64,000 nt of DNA. Origin: Steroidobacteraceae bacterium. GTDB taxonomy: Bacteria > Pseudomonadota > Gammaproteobacteria > Steroidobacterales > Steroidobacteraceae. The first letter of the stretch is position 1; the number at the start of each line of letters is the position of its first letter. Below are positions 37,058-46,014 of this stretch, one piece after another. The stretch is taken from NCBI GenBank assembly GCA_019634895.1, contig JAHCAM010000001.1, positions 62,001 to 126,000 of the forward strand, in the 5' to 3' direction. Position numbers and translations under genes: made by a program. The notes under the pieces were generated by a model. It ran no database searches and was not told the origin of the DNA. It saw only the letters and a program-made list of their open reading frames with translations.

Positions 37058-39322
37058 TCAGATTGTCGTGCGAAGGTCTCCGAGTTCCGGCGCCGCGCGC
37101 AACAGCGCCTCGGGATATCCCAGCTCGCGGGCCCGCCGCGCATGGGTCACCGCCTGGGTCCTGTTCCCCAGGCCAAGCTCGGCCAGCGCGACGTAATAGT
37201 GCACGTAATTGCTGTGGTCTCCCTCGGCCAGGGCGACGTCGATGCTGCCGCGGGCCCGGTCCCGGATTCCCAGCCGAATCGCATAGTACGCCGCCTGCGC
37301 CTGGTTGACGGCGTGTTTCGGGTTGACGGCAAGTTCGCCGTCGACGAGATCGAGGGCGCGCCGGTAGGCCTGCGCGGCCTCGTCCCCGCGGGCATCGAAC
37401 CGCAGCGCATCCGCCAGATTGCCCCACAGCCGATGGTCGGCCGGCGCGAGCTCGATCGCCTTGCGAAACATATCCGCCGCCTCGCGGAAGCGGCCGCGGT
37501 AGTAATGGACAAGGCCCGAGTTGGAGTAGCTTGCCCGCCGCGGTTCGAGTGCCAGCGAGCGGGCGACCGCTTGCGCCGCCATGTCGAACTCGCCCAGAAG
37601 GATGTAGGCGCCACCCAGGTTGTTGAACGCATTGGGGTTGTCCGGCGCGAGCCGCGTGGCGCGCTCGAATGGCGCGACGGCCTCGTCTGCACGGCCCTGC
37701 TCGAGCAGGAAACCGCCGTAAGCGTTGTGCGCCGCGGCATAGCGCGGCTGGGCGGCGATCGCCTGCTGGTACGTCTTCTCGGCCTCCGCCGCGCGCCCGC
37801 CCGCCGCGAGCGCGCTGGCCAGGCCGATCAGCGTATCGGGAGACTCGGGCACGATGGCGAGCGCCTGCCGGTAGGCCGCCTCGGCCTCGGATGCATCGCC
37901 GGTCGCGAGGCGCAGCCTGCCGATCGCCTCGTGCACCTCGGCGGCGGAACTGTCGAGGGCCTGCGCGCGGGCGCAGGCGGTTTCCGCAGCCGCGACATGC
38001 CCGGGCACCCGCTCGAGCGCGTAGCGCGCGACCCGGGTCTCGCACAGACCCGCCTGCGCGCGCGCGAAGCCCGGCTGTTCCGCGAGCGCCCGTCCGAAGA
38101 GCTCCTCGGCGGCATCCAGGCTCTTGGTGCTCAACGGCTGGCGCAGATAGGCCAGTCCCTGGAGAAAGTAGTCGTACGCGACGCTGACCTGCGCCACGGG
38201 TCCGGCCGCCCGCGGCACGCGGCTCTCGAGCACCAGTTCGAGCGCGGTGATCACCTGCGTGCCGATGTCGTCCTCGATCGCGAAGAAGTCTGCCGATGAG
38301 GTTTCGTAGGAGTTGGACCAGCGGTTTGCGCCGCTCGCACGCTCCACCAGGGCGGCATTGACGCGCACCCGGTCGTCCTGGCGCTTGACGCTGCCCTCGA
38401 CGACGTAGCTCACGCCCAGCGAGTCGGCGATCTCGCGGACGTTGGTCTCCCGGCCCCGGAACGCAAACGTTGAAGTGCGCGCCGCAACGCGCAGCCCGGG
38501 GATCTTCGCCAGGCGGTGCATCAGTTCCTCGGCCAGGCCCTCCCCGAGATAGTCGATGGCAGGGTCGCCGCTCATGTTGACGAACGGCAGTACGGCGATC
38601 GAGTTCGGCGGCGGCGCCTCCGCTTCCGGCTGCAGCAGCGATCCCAGGCTGCGCCCGGCGCCCGGCACCGGGATCTCGCGCCAGTACTGGCCCAGCGCCA
38701 CCGCGGCGGCGAGCGTCACGACGACCAGCGCCGCGCGCCGCGCGCGCCAGGTGGCGAGATGCGCGAGGAATCCGGCGGCGCGGCCGGCAAGCCCCGGCTG
38801 CTCCGGCGGCAGCACTTCGAAGGTGCGCACGGGCTCCTCGATGTTCTTGACCTGGCGGCTGCCGGCGTCGATGAAGCGCGCCGCCATCCTGAGGTGGACC
38901 TGGTCGTACACCGGGCCGGAGATCAGCACGCCGCCGGGCTTCGCGAGCGCCTGCAGGCGCGCGGCGATGTTGACCGCATCGCCGAACACCGAGCCCTGCT
39001 CCTCGATGACGTCACCGAGGTTGACGCCGATGCGCAGGTGCATGCGCTCGGCCGGCGGCAGCGACGCGTGGCCGGCCTCGACGCGCTGCTGGATCTCGAG
39101 CGCGCAGGACACGGCGTTGACGGCGCTGGCGAACTCGGCCATCAGGCTGTCGCCGACGCTGCCGAATTCACGGCCGTCGAACTCCCGGACCTGCTCCTCG
39201 AAGATCCCGCGCCGCAGCTTCAGCGCCGCGAGCGCGCCGCCTTCGTCGGCGCCCATCAGCCGGCTGTATTCGACGACGTCGGCCGCCAGGATGGCGGCGA
39301 TCTTGCGACTGTCCCGCTGCAT
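37058..39322 (-). CDS. Class III nucleotide cyclase with TolB-like and TPR domains
   Basis: A 754-residue signalling protein. Cyclase domain (about 1-175): metal-binding D15 (AADVVEYSR) and D58 (SVGDSLMAEF), transition-state N118 and R122 (VNIAARL) are present. The two residues that normally read the adenine ring are replaced: Gly54 instead of Lys and Ser111 instead of Asp. A membrane helix (about 190-210) follows, then a TolB/FlgO-like domain (IAVLPFVNMSGDPAIDYLGEG) and about 9 TPRs to the C-terminus. Such cyclase-TPR proteins are common in rhizobia. Substrate may not be ATP, or activity may be lost. Starts 62 bp downstream of spoT on the same strand. Confidence 0.87.
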   Translation of the reverse strand: MQRDSRKIAAILAADVVEYSRLMGADEGGALAALKLRRGIFEEQVREFDGREFGSVGDSLMAEFASAVNAVSCALEIQQRVEAGHASLPPAERMHLRIGVNLGDVIEEQGSVFGDAVNIAARLQALAKPGGVLISGPVYDQVHLRMAARFIDAGSRQVKNIEEPVRTFEVLPPEQPGLAGRAAGFLAHLATWRARRAALVVVTLAAAVALGQYWREIPVPGAGRSLGSLLQPEAEAPPPNSIAVLPFVNMSGDPAIDYLGEGLAEELMHRLAKIPGLRVAARTSTFAFRGRETNVREIADSLGVSYVVEGSVKRQDDRVRVNAALVERASGANRWSNSYETSSADFFAIEDDIGTQVITALELVLESRVPRAAGPVAQVSVAYDYFLQGLAYLRQPLSTKSLDAAEELFGRALAEQPGFARAQAGLCETRVARYALERVPGHVAAAETACARAQALDSSAAEVHEAIGRLRLATGDASEAEAAYRQALAIVPESPDTLIGLASALAAGGRAAEAEKTYQQAIAAQPRYAAAHNAYGGFLLEQGRADEAVAPFERATRLAPDNPNAFNNLGGAYILLGEFDMAAQAVARSLALEPRRASYSNSGLVHYYRGRFREAADMFRKAIELAPADHRLWGNLADALRFDARGDEAAQAYRRALDLVDGELAVNPKHAVNQAQAAYYAIRLGIRDRARGSIDVALAEGDHSNYVHYYVALAELGLGNRTQAVTHARRARELGYPEALLRAAPELGDLRTTI

Positions 39323-39384
39323 GGCACCCCCGCCGGGATCCCGGCGAGTATAGCCGCGCGCCGCCGGCGGGGCCTTGACTGGCC

Positions 39385-41535
39385 TCAGGCGAGGCTGCGC
39401 TCGACCTTCAGGACGTCCTTCATGCCGCGGATCGCGCGGATCAGCCGGGCGAGGTGGGCGCGGTCCCGCACCTGGACCTCGAACAGGATGGTGGACTGGT
39501 CGCCCTGCGAGGTGTCCACGTTGACGTGGCTGATGTTGCTCTGCTCGGCGGCGATCTGGGTCGCCACCTGCGCCAGGATGCCCATGCGGTTGGTCACCTC
39601 GACCGCGAGGCCCGCGGTGAACAGCCGCTGCTGGTCCTTCTGCCAGACGGCGGGGATCCACTTGTCGGGCTGCTTGCCGAAGGCGGCGACGTTCGAGCAG
39701 CTCTCGCGGTGGATGACGATGCCGCGGCCGCTCGAGAGGTAGGCGACGACCGCGTCGTAGGGGATCGGGAAGCAGCAGCGCGCGTAGCTGACGACCAGGC
39801 CCTCGGTGCCCGCGATCGCCAGCGGCTGCTGGGCGCTGGCCTCCGGACGATCGTCGTCGGCCGGCAGCAGGCGGCGCGCGATCAGGCGCGCGAGCCGTTC
39901 GCCGAGGCCGATCTTCTCCAGCAGTTCCGCGCCGTCCTTGAGCTGCAGCGTTCGCGCGACCTCGTCGAGGCGCCCGTCCGGCAGCTTCCTGAGCGACAGG
40001 TCGAACTCCTCCAGCGCCTGGTTCAGCATGCGCCCGCCGAGCTCCGCGGCCTCGCCGCGCTTGAGGTTGCGCAGGTACTGGCGGATCGCCGAGCGCGCCT
40101 TCGCGGTCGCCACGAAGCTGGCCCAGGCCGGGTTCGGCTGCGCGCCCCTGGCGGTCACGATCTCGACGGTCTGGCCGTTGCGCAGCACCGTGCGCAGCGG
40201 CACCAGCCGCCGGTCCACCTTGGCGGCGACGCAGCGCTGGCCGACGCCGGTGTGCACCGCGTAGGCGAAGTCCACGCAGGTCGCGCCGCGCGGCAGGCGC
40301 ATGATGTCGCCCTTGGGGGTGAACACGTAGACCTTGTCCGGGAACAGGTCCACCTTGACGCTCTCGACCAGCTCCTCGGCCGAGCCCTCGTGCAGGTCCA
40401 TGACGCCCTTCAGCCACTCGCGCGCGCGCAGCTGCTGGGCCGAGCCTTCCTCCTCGCCGGTCTTGTACTGCCAGTGCGCGGCGATGCCGGACTCGGCCAT
40501 GCGGTGCATGTCCTCGGTGCGGATCTGGACTTCCAGCGGGATGCCGTTCGGGCCGAACAGCGTGGTGTGCAGCGACTGGTAGCCGTTCACGCGCGGGATC
40601 GCGATGTAGTCCTTGAACCGCCCCGGCGTCGGCCGGTACAGCCCGTGCACCAGGCCGAGCGTGCGGTAGCACTCGTCCACGGTGCCGACGACGATGCGCA
40701 CGCCGAACACGTCCACCACCTGCGCCAGCGGCAGGTGCTTGCGGCGCATCTTCATGTACACGCTGTAGAGGTGCTTCTCGCGCGCCTCGACGGTGCCTTT
40801 CACGCCCGCATTCGCGAGCGCCTGCCGCAGCGCCTTGACGATCTTCGGCAGGAACTCCTTCTGGTTGCCGCGCGCGCGTTTCAGTTCGCGCTCGATGACG
40901 CGGTAGCGCTGCGGATAGAGGGTGTGGAAGCCGAGCTCCTCGAGCTCGAGCTTGACCGAGTGGATGCCGAGGCGGTTGGCGATCGGCGCATAGATGTCGA
41001 GCGTCTCGCGGGCGACCGAGCGGCGCTTCTCCGGCGGCATGGCCGACAGCGTGCGCATGTTGTGGGTGCGGTCGGCGAGCTTGACCATGATCACGCGGAT
41101 GTCGCGCACCATCGCCAGGATCATCTTGCGGAAGCTCTCGGCCTGGGCTTCCTTGCGGCTCTTGAACTGGACCTGGTCGAGCTTGGTGACGCCGTCGACG
41201 ATCTCGGCGACTTCCCTGCCGAACTTCTGCTCGACCTCGGCCATCGAGGACGGCGTGTCCTCGACGACGTCGTGCAGGATGGCGGCGGTCAGCGTCGGGC
41301 CGTCGAGGTGCAGGTCGGCGAGGATGCCGGCGACCGCGACGGGATGCGTGATGTAGGCCTCGCCCGACTGGCGCTTCTGGCCCTTGTGCGCGAGTTCCGC
41401 GTAGTCGAAGGCTTCGCGCACCCGCTCGACCTGGTCGGGCGGAAGGTAGCCCTCGATCTTGGCGATGAGCTGGGCGATCCCGGGAGCGCGTCTTCCGCCC
41501 GGCAGCAGCCCGAGGATGGAAGACGCGTAGCTCAT
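39385..41535 (-). CDS. spoT: Bifunctional (p)ppGpp synthetase/hydrolase
   Basis: A 716-residue RelA/SpoT-family alarmone enzyme. HD hydrolase domain with ILHDVVEDT and the upstream HAVAVAGILADLH region intact, synthetase domain (RIVVGTVDECYRTLGLVHG, then RVNGYQSLHT), TGS domain (VYVFTPKGDIMRLPRG), helical and ACT domains. Intact HD residues mark it as SpoT rather than RelA. Upstream rpoZ ends 19 bp before its ATG. The gene normally neighbours ridA; here that link is broken. Confidence 0.97.
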   Translation of the reverse strand: MSYASSILGLLPGGRRAPGIAQLIAKIEGYLPPDQVERVREAFDYAELAHKGQKRQSGEAYITHPVAVAGILADLHLDGPTLTAAILHDVVEDTPSSMAEVEQKFGREVAEIVDGVTKLDQVQFKSRKEAQAESFRKMILAMVRDIRVIMVKLADRTHNMRTLSAMPPEKRRSVARETLDIYAPIANRLGIHSVKLELEELGFHTLYPQRYRVIERELKRARGNQKEFLPKIVKALRQALANAGVKGTVEAREKHLYSVYMKMRRKHLPLAQVVDVFGVRIVVGTVDECYRTLGLVHGLYRPTPGRFKDYIAIPRVNGYQSLHTTLFGPNGIPLEVQIRTEDMHRMAESGIAAHWQYKTGEEEGSAQQLRAREWLKGVMDLHEGSAEELVESVKVDLFPDKVYVFTPKGDIMRLPRGATCVDFAYAVHTGVGQRCVAAKVDRRLVPLRTVLRNGQTVEIVTARGAQPNPAWASFVATAKARSAIRQYLRNLKRGEAAELGGRMLNQALEEFDLSLRKLPDGRLDEVARTLQLKDGAELLEKIGLGERLARLIARRLLPADDDRPEASAQQPLAIAGTEGLVVSYARCCFPIPYDAVVAYLSSGRGIVIHRESCSNVAAFGKQPDKWIPAVWQKDQQRLFTAGLAVEVTNRMGILAQVATQIAAEQSNISHVNVDTSQGDQSTILFEVQVRDRAHLARLIRAIRGMKDVLKVERSLA

Positions 41536-41554
41536 GGGACCGTGCGCCCCGGGA

Positions 41555-41842
41555 TCAGTCCCCCAGGCCGAGCTGCGGTGCGCGGAAGTCCACGCCGAGG
41601 TCGAGCGGGTTCTCCGGAATCAGCTCCGGCTCCGGCTCGGGATCCGGCTCGGACAGCAGGTCGATGGTGACCTTGCCCTCCGCGATCTCGCGCAGCGCCA
41701 CCACCGTGGGCTTGTCGTTCTCCCAGTCGACCAGCGCTTCGGCGCCATTCGTGAGCCTGCGCGCGCGCTTGGAAGCGAGCAGGACCAGGTCGAACAGGTT
41801 GTCGACCGTATGCAGGCAATCTTCGACGGTGATGCGGGCCAT
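41555..41842 (-). CDS. rpoZ: RNA polymerase omega subunit
   Basis: A 95-residue subunit stabilising beta-prime. [33 protein letters not shown] is the near-invariant N-terminus (shown here in pieces MARITVEDC and [14 protein letters not shown]), with a variable acidic tail ([16 protein letters not shown]). It begins at ATG 41842 and sits 19 bp before spoT in the conserved gmk-rpoZ-spoT order. Confidence 0.96.
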   Translation of the reverse strand: MARITVEDCLHTVDNLFDLVLLASKRARRLTNGAEALVDWENDKPTVVALREIAEGKVTIDLLSEPDPEPEPELIPENPLDLGVDFRAPQLGLGD

Positions 41843-41925
41843 GGAAAAGACCGTAATTTCAGGGAATTGGACCGCCGATGATACCGGAGCGGGGGGTGCC
41901 CCGGCCAGCGCGGGCTGGGGACCGG

Positions 41926-42237
41926 TCAGTCCTTCGGTTGCCTGCGGTCCCGCTGCTTGCGGCGCTCGCTGGCGACGCCGACCGGCCTGGCAAAGGCGTC
42001 GAGGTCCTCGGCGCGCCGGCCGCTGACGCGCCGATCCTCGTGGTGCTGGTAGGTGCAGCGGCATTGGCTGGGCCAGTCGCAGCCCGGCAAGGGCAGCTGC
42101 GGCGCCTCCCGCGACAGCCAGCGGCGGTCCTTTGCGGTCTTTGCGGCCGTGCAGGCGCCCGGGCCGGGCTTCACCGACACCGCGTGCCAGCGGCGATCGG
42201 TCCTGGGCTTGTTTCCGCCGGGGTCCTTGGCTGCCAT
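41926..42237 (-). CDS. Conserved small Cys/His protein, unknown
   Basis: A 103-residue basic protein. [20 protein letters not shown] holds three Cys and two His that could bind zinc or iron; [19 protein letters not shown] precedes it, and the C-terminus is Arg/Lys-rich. Small proteins with a similar "LPLPGC..QC.C.Y.HH.DRR" pattern are found in other gammaproteobacteria, but no function is recognised. It lies between gmk and rpoZ on the same strand (44 bp after gmk). Confidence 0.75.
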   Translation of the reverse strand: MAAKDPGGNKPRTDRRWHAVSVKPGPGACTAAKTAKDRRWLSREAPQLPLPGCDWPSQCRCTYQHHEDRRVSGRRAEDLDAFARPVGVASERRKQRDRRQPKD

Positions 42238-42281
42238 CGGGTCCTGCCCCTATTCGCCGTTCATGCTAGCGCGTCCCGGGA

Positions 42282-42902
42282 TCAGGTGCGCAACAGGCTG
42301 CCGGCGAGCCCGGCGAGTCCGGCGCGGTCGCTGCGGCTGGCCTCGCCGCGGCCGTCGAAGACGGCCTCGAGTTCCTGCAGCGCCTGGTCGAAGTCCTGGT
42401 TCACGATCACGTAGTCGAAATCGCGCCAGTGCGACATCTCGACCGTGGACTCGGCCAGGCGCCGCGCGATGGCCGCTTCGCTGTCGGTGCCGCGGCCGCG
42501 CAGGCGCCGCTCGAGTTCGGCGCGCGAGGGCGGCAGGATGAACACCTGCACCGCCTCCGGCAGCCGCTCGCGCACCTGGCGCGCGCCCTGCCAGTCGATG
42601 TCGAGGATCAGGTCGCGGCCGGCGGCGAGCGCGGCCTCGACCACTCTCCTGCGGGTGCCGTAGAGGTTGCCGAACACCTCCGCATGCTCGATGAACTCGC
42701 CCGCGGCGATGAGGCGCTCGAATTCCTCGCGGTCGATGAAGTGGTACTCGCGACCGTCCTGCTCGTGCGGGCGCGGCCCGCGGGTCGTGTACGACACCGA
42801 GAACTCCAGGCCCGGGCGCCTCTGCATGAGCGCCTGCAGCAGGCTGGACTTGCCGCCGCCCGACGGCGCCGCGATCACGTACAACTTCCCGCGCTTCCCC
42901 AC
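42282..42902 (-). CDS. gmk: Guanylate kinase
   Basis: A 206-residue kinase forming GDP from GMP. P-loop APSGGGKSS (12-20), GMP-binding VSYTTRGPRPHEQDGREYHF, DIDWQGARQV with Walker-B-like Asp, and RLAESTVEMSHWRDFDYVIVN. GTG start at 42902. The upstream hairpin repeat (42914-42982) separates it from the PAP2 gene and may provide termination. Confidence 0.97.
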   Translation of the reverse strand: MGKRGKLYVIAAPSGGGKSSLLQALMQRRPGLEFSVSYTTRGPRPHEQDGREYHFIDREEFERLIAAGEFIEHAEVFGNLYGTRRRVVEAALAAGRDLILDIDWQGARQVRERLPEAVQVFILPPSRAELERRLRGRGTDSEAAIARRLAESTVEMSHWRDFDYVIVNQDFDQALQELEAVFDGRGEASRSDRAGLAGLAGSLLRT

Positions 42903-42913
42903 CAGGCAATTCT

Positions 42914-42982
42914 AATGGTGCCGGGTCGTAGATTCGTAGGTTCGGCGTCGCCAAACCTACGAATCTACGACCCGGCACCATT
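42914..42982. repeat. TGCCGGGTCG hairpin element, copy A (perfect inverted repeat)
   Basis: A 69-bp perfect inverted repeat: arms 42914-42942 and 42954-42982 (29 bp each), 11-bp loop. Tips read AATGGTGCCGGGTCG. Sits between the PAP2 stop codon (first base overlaps the element) and the gmk start. A shorter related copy is at 46210-46320. Confidence 0.9.
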
Positions 42983-43485
42983 CAGACGAGGCTGAGCGAG
43001 ACGGCGGCGAGTGCCAGGCCGATGGCGGTGGCGGCGAGGACGTCGCTCGGGTAATGCAGGCCGAGGACGACGCGGGACAGGCCCACCAGCATGGCAAAGG
43101 GAACCAGCACGACCGCAAGCGCCGGGAACCAGGCACAGGCAATCACGGTGAAGGCGACGGCATGCAGCGTGTGCCCGGACGGGAAGCTGAACTGGTCGAG
43201 CGGCGCCACCAGCGCGACGATCCCCCGGCCCACGGCACAGGGCCGCGGCCTGCGGATCCGGCGCTTGAGGGTCTTGTAGAGCGCCAGTGCCGCAAGACCC
43301 GTCGCCGCCATGTGCAGGGCCGCGAACGCGCCGCGCGAGCCGCCCAGGACTGCCATCGCGGTCATCGACGCGTACCAGAAGACGCCATCGCCCAGCCGGC
43401 TGATGGTCGCGAAGAAGCCGTGCACGAAGCTGCGCGAGCCCCAGCGGTTCAGTGCAAGGCACAGCGGCAATTCGGCGGTGGTCAT
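42982..43485 (-). CDS. PAP2-family membrane phosphatase
   Basis: A 167-residue small lipid phosphatase. The three catalytic blocks are present: KTLKRRIRRPRP (71-82), PSGH (102-105) and SRVVLGLHYPSD (137-148), with five membrane helices. Substrate is probably a lipid phosphate or undecaprenyl diphosphate. Its start overlaps the glycosyltransferase stop (ATGA), suggesting envelope glycolipid metabolism; stop codon abuts the hairpin element. Confidence 0.92.
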   Translation of the reverse strand: MTTAELPLCLALNRWGSRSFVHGFFATISRLGDGVFWYASMTAMAVLGGSRGAFAALHMAATGLAALALYKTLKRRIRRPRPCAVGRGIVALVAPLDQFSFPSGHTLHAVAFTVIACAWFPALAVVLVPFAMLVGLSRVVLGLHYPSDVLAATAIGLALAAVSLSLV

Positions 43486-44621
43486 GCCGGCACCTGTGCG
43501 GGCAGGCCGGCCAGCAGGCCGACGAAGTCGCGCGTCACCTGCTCTGGCGACAGCTTGAGCGCCGCACGCCGCGCGGCGCGGCCCATCTCATGCCGCAGCG
43601 GATCGTTCGCCGCCACCTCGACCGCGGCGCCGACGAAGCCCGCTGCGTCGTCGCAGTCAACGACCCGTCCATGCACGCGATCCTTCATGTGCGCATGCGC
43701 GGCGCCATAGTTGAAGGCCACGGTCGCGACGCCCGCGGCCATGGCTTCCAGCGTGACGTTGCCGAACGTCTCCGTCAGGCTCGGGAACAGGAACAGGTCT
43801 GCAGAAGCGAAATGCGCGGCGAGGTCGTCGCCGAGCCGCAGACCCGTGTAAACGAAGTCCGGGCGCTCGCGCGCCAGCCGCTCGAGCGACGGGCCGTTGC
43901 CGACCCAGACGAAGCGCGCACCTGGCCGCTGCTGGCGGATGGCATCGAAGGCCCGGACCGCAAGCTCCAGATTCTTTTCCGGCGCGATGCGGCCGACGTA
44001 GATGACGGCCAGGTCGCCAGGGCCGACGCCCCAGCGTGCGCGCAGCGCGGCGTCGCGCCGCGCCGGATCGAAGAGCACGGTGTCCACCCCGCGCGCCACG
44101 ACGCGCACGCGCTCGAAGCCGCGCTGCTCGAGCCAGGCGCGCAGTTCCTCGGTCGGCACGACGGTCGCGCCAGAGGCGTTGTGCATGCGCCGCAGCCAGG
44201 CGCGCACGACGGGCGTCAGCGGCCCGAGCCCGTAGGCGCCGGCATAGGCGTCGAAACGCGTGTGGAATCCGGTTGCGACCGGGATGCCGAGCGTGCGCGC
44301 TGCGCGCACCGCGGACCAGCCCAGCGGGCCTTCGGTGGCCACGTACACCGCGTCGGGGCGCCGCGCACCGAAGCGGCGGGTGAGGAGCCGGCGTGCCGGA
44401 AAGCCGAACCTCAATCCCGGGTACTTCGGCAGCGCGGCGCCCGCCACGAGCAGTTCTTCGGCCGGCTGCGGCAGGGGCAGCGCGCAGACGCCCGGCTGGC
44501 GCGGACGCGCGAGCACGATCTCGTGGCCGTCGGCCGCCATCTGCGAGACGAGCGCATGCACGGTCAACGCGACACCATTGACCTCTGGCGGATACGTCTC
44601 GGTGACGACTGCGATTCTCAT
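43482..44621 (-). CDS. GT4-family glycosyltransferase
   Basis: A 379-residue GT-B enzyme. N-terminus TETYPPEVNGVALTVHALV is the classic start of MgtA/PimB-like mannosyltransferases or glucosyltransferases, with YVATEGPLGWSAVRAA and FHTRFDAYA further on. The nucleotide-sugar half has YVGRIAPEKNLELAVRAF and FLFPSLTETFGNVTLEAMAAG (EX7E). Probably transfers a hexose to a lipid or cell-envelope acceptor. Operonic with PAP2 gene; ATG 44621. Confidence 0.9.
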   Translation of the reverse strand: MRIAVVTETYPPEVNGVALTVHALVSQMAADGHEIVLARPRQPGVCALPLPQPAEELLVAGAALPKYPGLRFGFPARRLLTRRFGARRPDAVYVATEGPLGWSAVRAARTLGIPVATGFHTRFDAYAGAYGLGPLTPVVRAWLRRMHNASGATVVPTEELRAWLEQRGFERVRVVARGVDTVLFDPARRDAALRARWGVGPGDLAVIYVGRIAPEKNLELAVRAFDAIRQQRPGARFVWVGNGPSLERLARERPDFVYTGLRLGDDLAAHFASADLFLFPSLTETFGNVTLEAMAAGVATVAFNYGAAHAHMKDRVHGRVVDCDDAAGFVGAAVEVAANDPLRHEMGRAARRAALKLSPEQVTRDFVGLLAGLPAQVPA

Positions 44622-44730
44622 AGGGCACCGCCTCGGTGCGGCGCCATTGTCGGAATCGCGCGTGGCGCGCCGGTTACGGCGATGTGACGGTTGCGTTAAA
44701 CACCGCGCCCAGCGGCATCAAGCACTTATC

Positions 44731-44780
44731 TAAAGGGGACGCGTCCAATTAAGGAACCTTAATGGGACGCGTCCCCTTTA
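44731..44780. repeat. GGACGCGTCC inverted-repeat element, copy 2
   Basis: Fifty bp: arms 44731-44754 and 44757-44780, one mismatch, 2-bp loop. Begins TAAAGGGGACG and ends with its reverse complement. Lies in the 162-bp gap between the glycosyltransferase start and the LysR stop codon, ending 3 bp before that stop. Confidence 0.92.
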
Positions 44781-44783
44781 GAT

Positions 44784-45704
44784 TCAGGCTTGGCTGAGCC
44801 AGGCGTCGGGGGTCGGGAAACTGGCGGCCTCTTCCTTGAGCCAGGAGCGCAGCGCGCAAACCTTGGGCAGCTCCGAATAGGAGGGCGGGCAGACGAACCA
44901 GTAGCGGAAGCGCGAGGGCACGATCGTGCGGCTCGCCAGCACGAGGCGCCCGGCCAGCAGGTCGTGCGCGGCGATGGACCAGCGCGCGGGCGCGTAGCCG
45001 AGTCCCTCCAGCACCGCCGTCAGCACGCTCACCGAGTCGTCGATGATGGTCGGGCCCGCGGGCCAGGGCGTCGGCGCCGCGCTCTTCTCGAACCGCGACC
45101 AGGGCTCGTCCCGCGCCTGCAGCATCGGGATCCCCTTCAGCGTCTCGCGATCATCGATCGAACCGTGTTTCTTGAAGAGCTGCGGCGAGGCGATCACGAC
45201 CAGCCACTCGTCCATCAGGTGCTCGAACTCGAGGCCGGGGACGACGTTCTGCCCGAGGCGCACGGCGGCATGGAAGTCGCTGCGCGCGAAATCCACCGCC
45301 TCGCGCGAGGTGTGCCAGTCCACCTGCAGGTCCGGGAACTTCGCATGCAGGCGGTGCAGCCGCGGCGTCAGCCACTTCTGCATCAGCGACGACAGCGTGC
45401 TGACGTTGACGACGCCGCCCGCGCGCATCAGGCGCGTCTCGCGCAGCACCGCGACCAGCGAGTCGAGCCCGGACTGCACGCCGGGCAGCAGCTTGGCGCC
45501 CTCCGGCGTCAGCTCGACCTTGCGGCCGCTGCGGCGCAGCACCGGGATCTGCAGATATTCCTCGAGCGCCTTGATTTGCTGCGAGACGGCCGCGGGCGTG
45601 ACGTTCAGCGCTTCCGCGGCATCCGCAAAGGACAGGCGCGTGGCCACCGCCTCGAACACGCGCAAGGCATTGAGCGGCAGGCGTCCATAGGCGGAGGCGG
45701 GCAC
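44784..45704 (-). CDS. LysR-family regulator, GcvA-like
   Basis: A 306-residue LTTR starting PLNALRVFEAVATRLSFADA, HTH EALNVTPAAVSQQIKALEEYL, then effector domain. The LNALR..FEAVA.RLSF and VSQQI spelling groups it with GcvA/AmpR-type regulators. Effector unknown. Divergent from two small genes; the TTAA-N11-TTAA site in between fits the T-N11-A LTTR pattern. GTG start at 45704. Repeat element abuts its stop codon. Confidence 0.93.
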   Translation of the reverse strand: MPASAYGRLPLNALRVFEAVATRLSFADAAEALNVTPAAVSQQIKALEEYLQIPVLRRSGRKVELTPEGAKLLPGVQSGLDSLVAVLRETRLMRAGGVVNVSTLSSLMQKWLTPRLHRLHAKFPDLQVDWHTSREAVDFARSDFHAAVRLGQNVVPGLEFEHLMDEWLVVIASPQLFKKHGSIDDRETLKGIPMLQARDEPWSRFEKSAAPTPWPAGPTIIDDSVSVLTAVLEGLGYAPARWSIAAHDLLAGRLVLASRTIVPSRFRYWFVCPPSYSELPKVCALRSWLKEEAASFPTPDAWLSQA

Positions 45705-45715
45705 GAAAGTTTCCC

Positions 45716-45734
45716 TTAATCCAGGTTGAGTTAA
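45716..45734. promoter_or_regulatory. TTAA-N11-TTAA site, candidate LTTR operator
   Basis: Two TTAA tetramers separated by 11 bp in the LysR/small-protein divergent gap, giving T-N11-A symmetry. It lies 11 bp upstream of the LysR start and 91 bp upstream of the small gene. Pattern and position only. Confidence 0.4.
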
Positions 45735-45825
45735 TGCGTTTGTTCGGCAGGCGCCGCAGCCGCAGAGTCTAGCCCACGCAGGGCCGGGCGCGGTGCCCGT
45801 CCCGCAAGGACCGAAGGAGAAGGCA

Positions 45826-46014
45826 ATGAGCGGACATTTTCAGGGTTTCCTCGACTTCCTGGACCTGCTGGCGGAAGGCGAGCGGCGCCGGGCCGAGCTG
45901 ATCGCGGGCCGGCATTTCGAGCCGGCTTTGCAGCCGGTGGCGGGGTCGGCCCGGGTGATCCGGTTTCCCGCAAAGGGCTTTTCACGGCACGCAGACAAAG
46001 GAGCAGGGCAATGA
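45826..46014 (+). CDS. Small hypothetical protein (62 aa)
   Basis: Shine-Dalgarno AAGGAG about 7 bp upstream of ATG. Sequence: MSGHFQGFLDFLDLLAEGER, a probable amphipathic helix, followed by a charged region ending RHADKGAGQ. No signal peptide or membrane span. Stop overlaps the next start (ATGA), so it is coupled to the 61-residue gene. Controlled possibly by the divergent LysR. Unknown family. Confidence 0.6.
   Translation: MSGHFQGFLDFLDLLAEGERRRAELIAGRHFEPALQPVAGSARVIRFPAKGFSRHADKGAGQ

Noticed and set aside
44790..45719. A 309-residue frame opposite the GcvA-like LysR gene
   Set aside because: Same shadow effect; its composition is repetitive and the LysR protein has clear conserved motifs.
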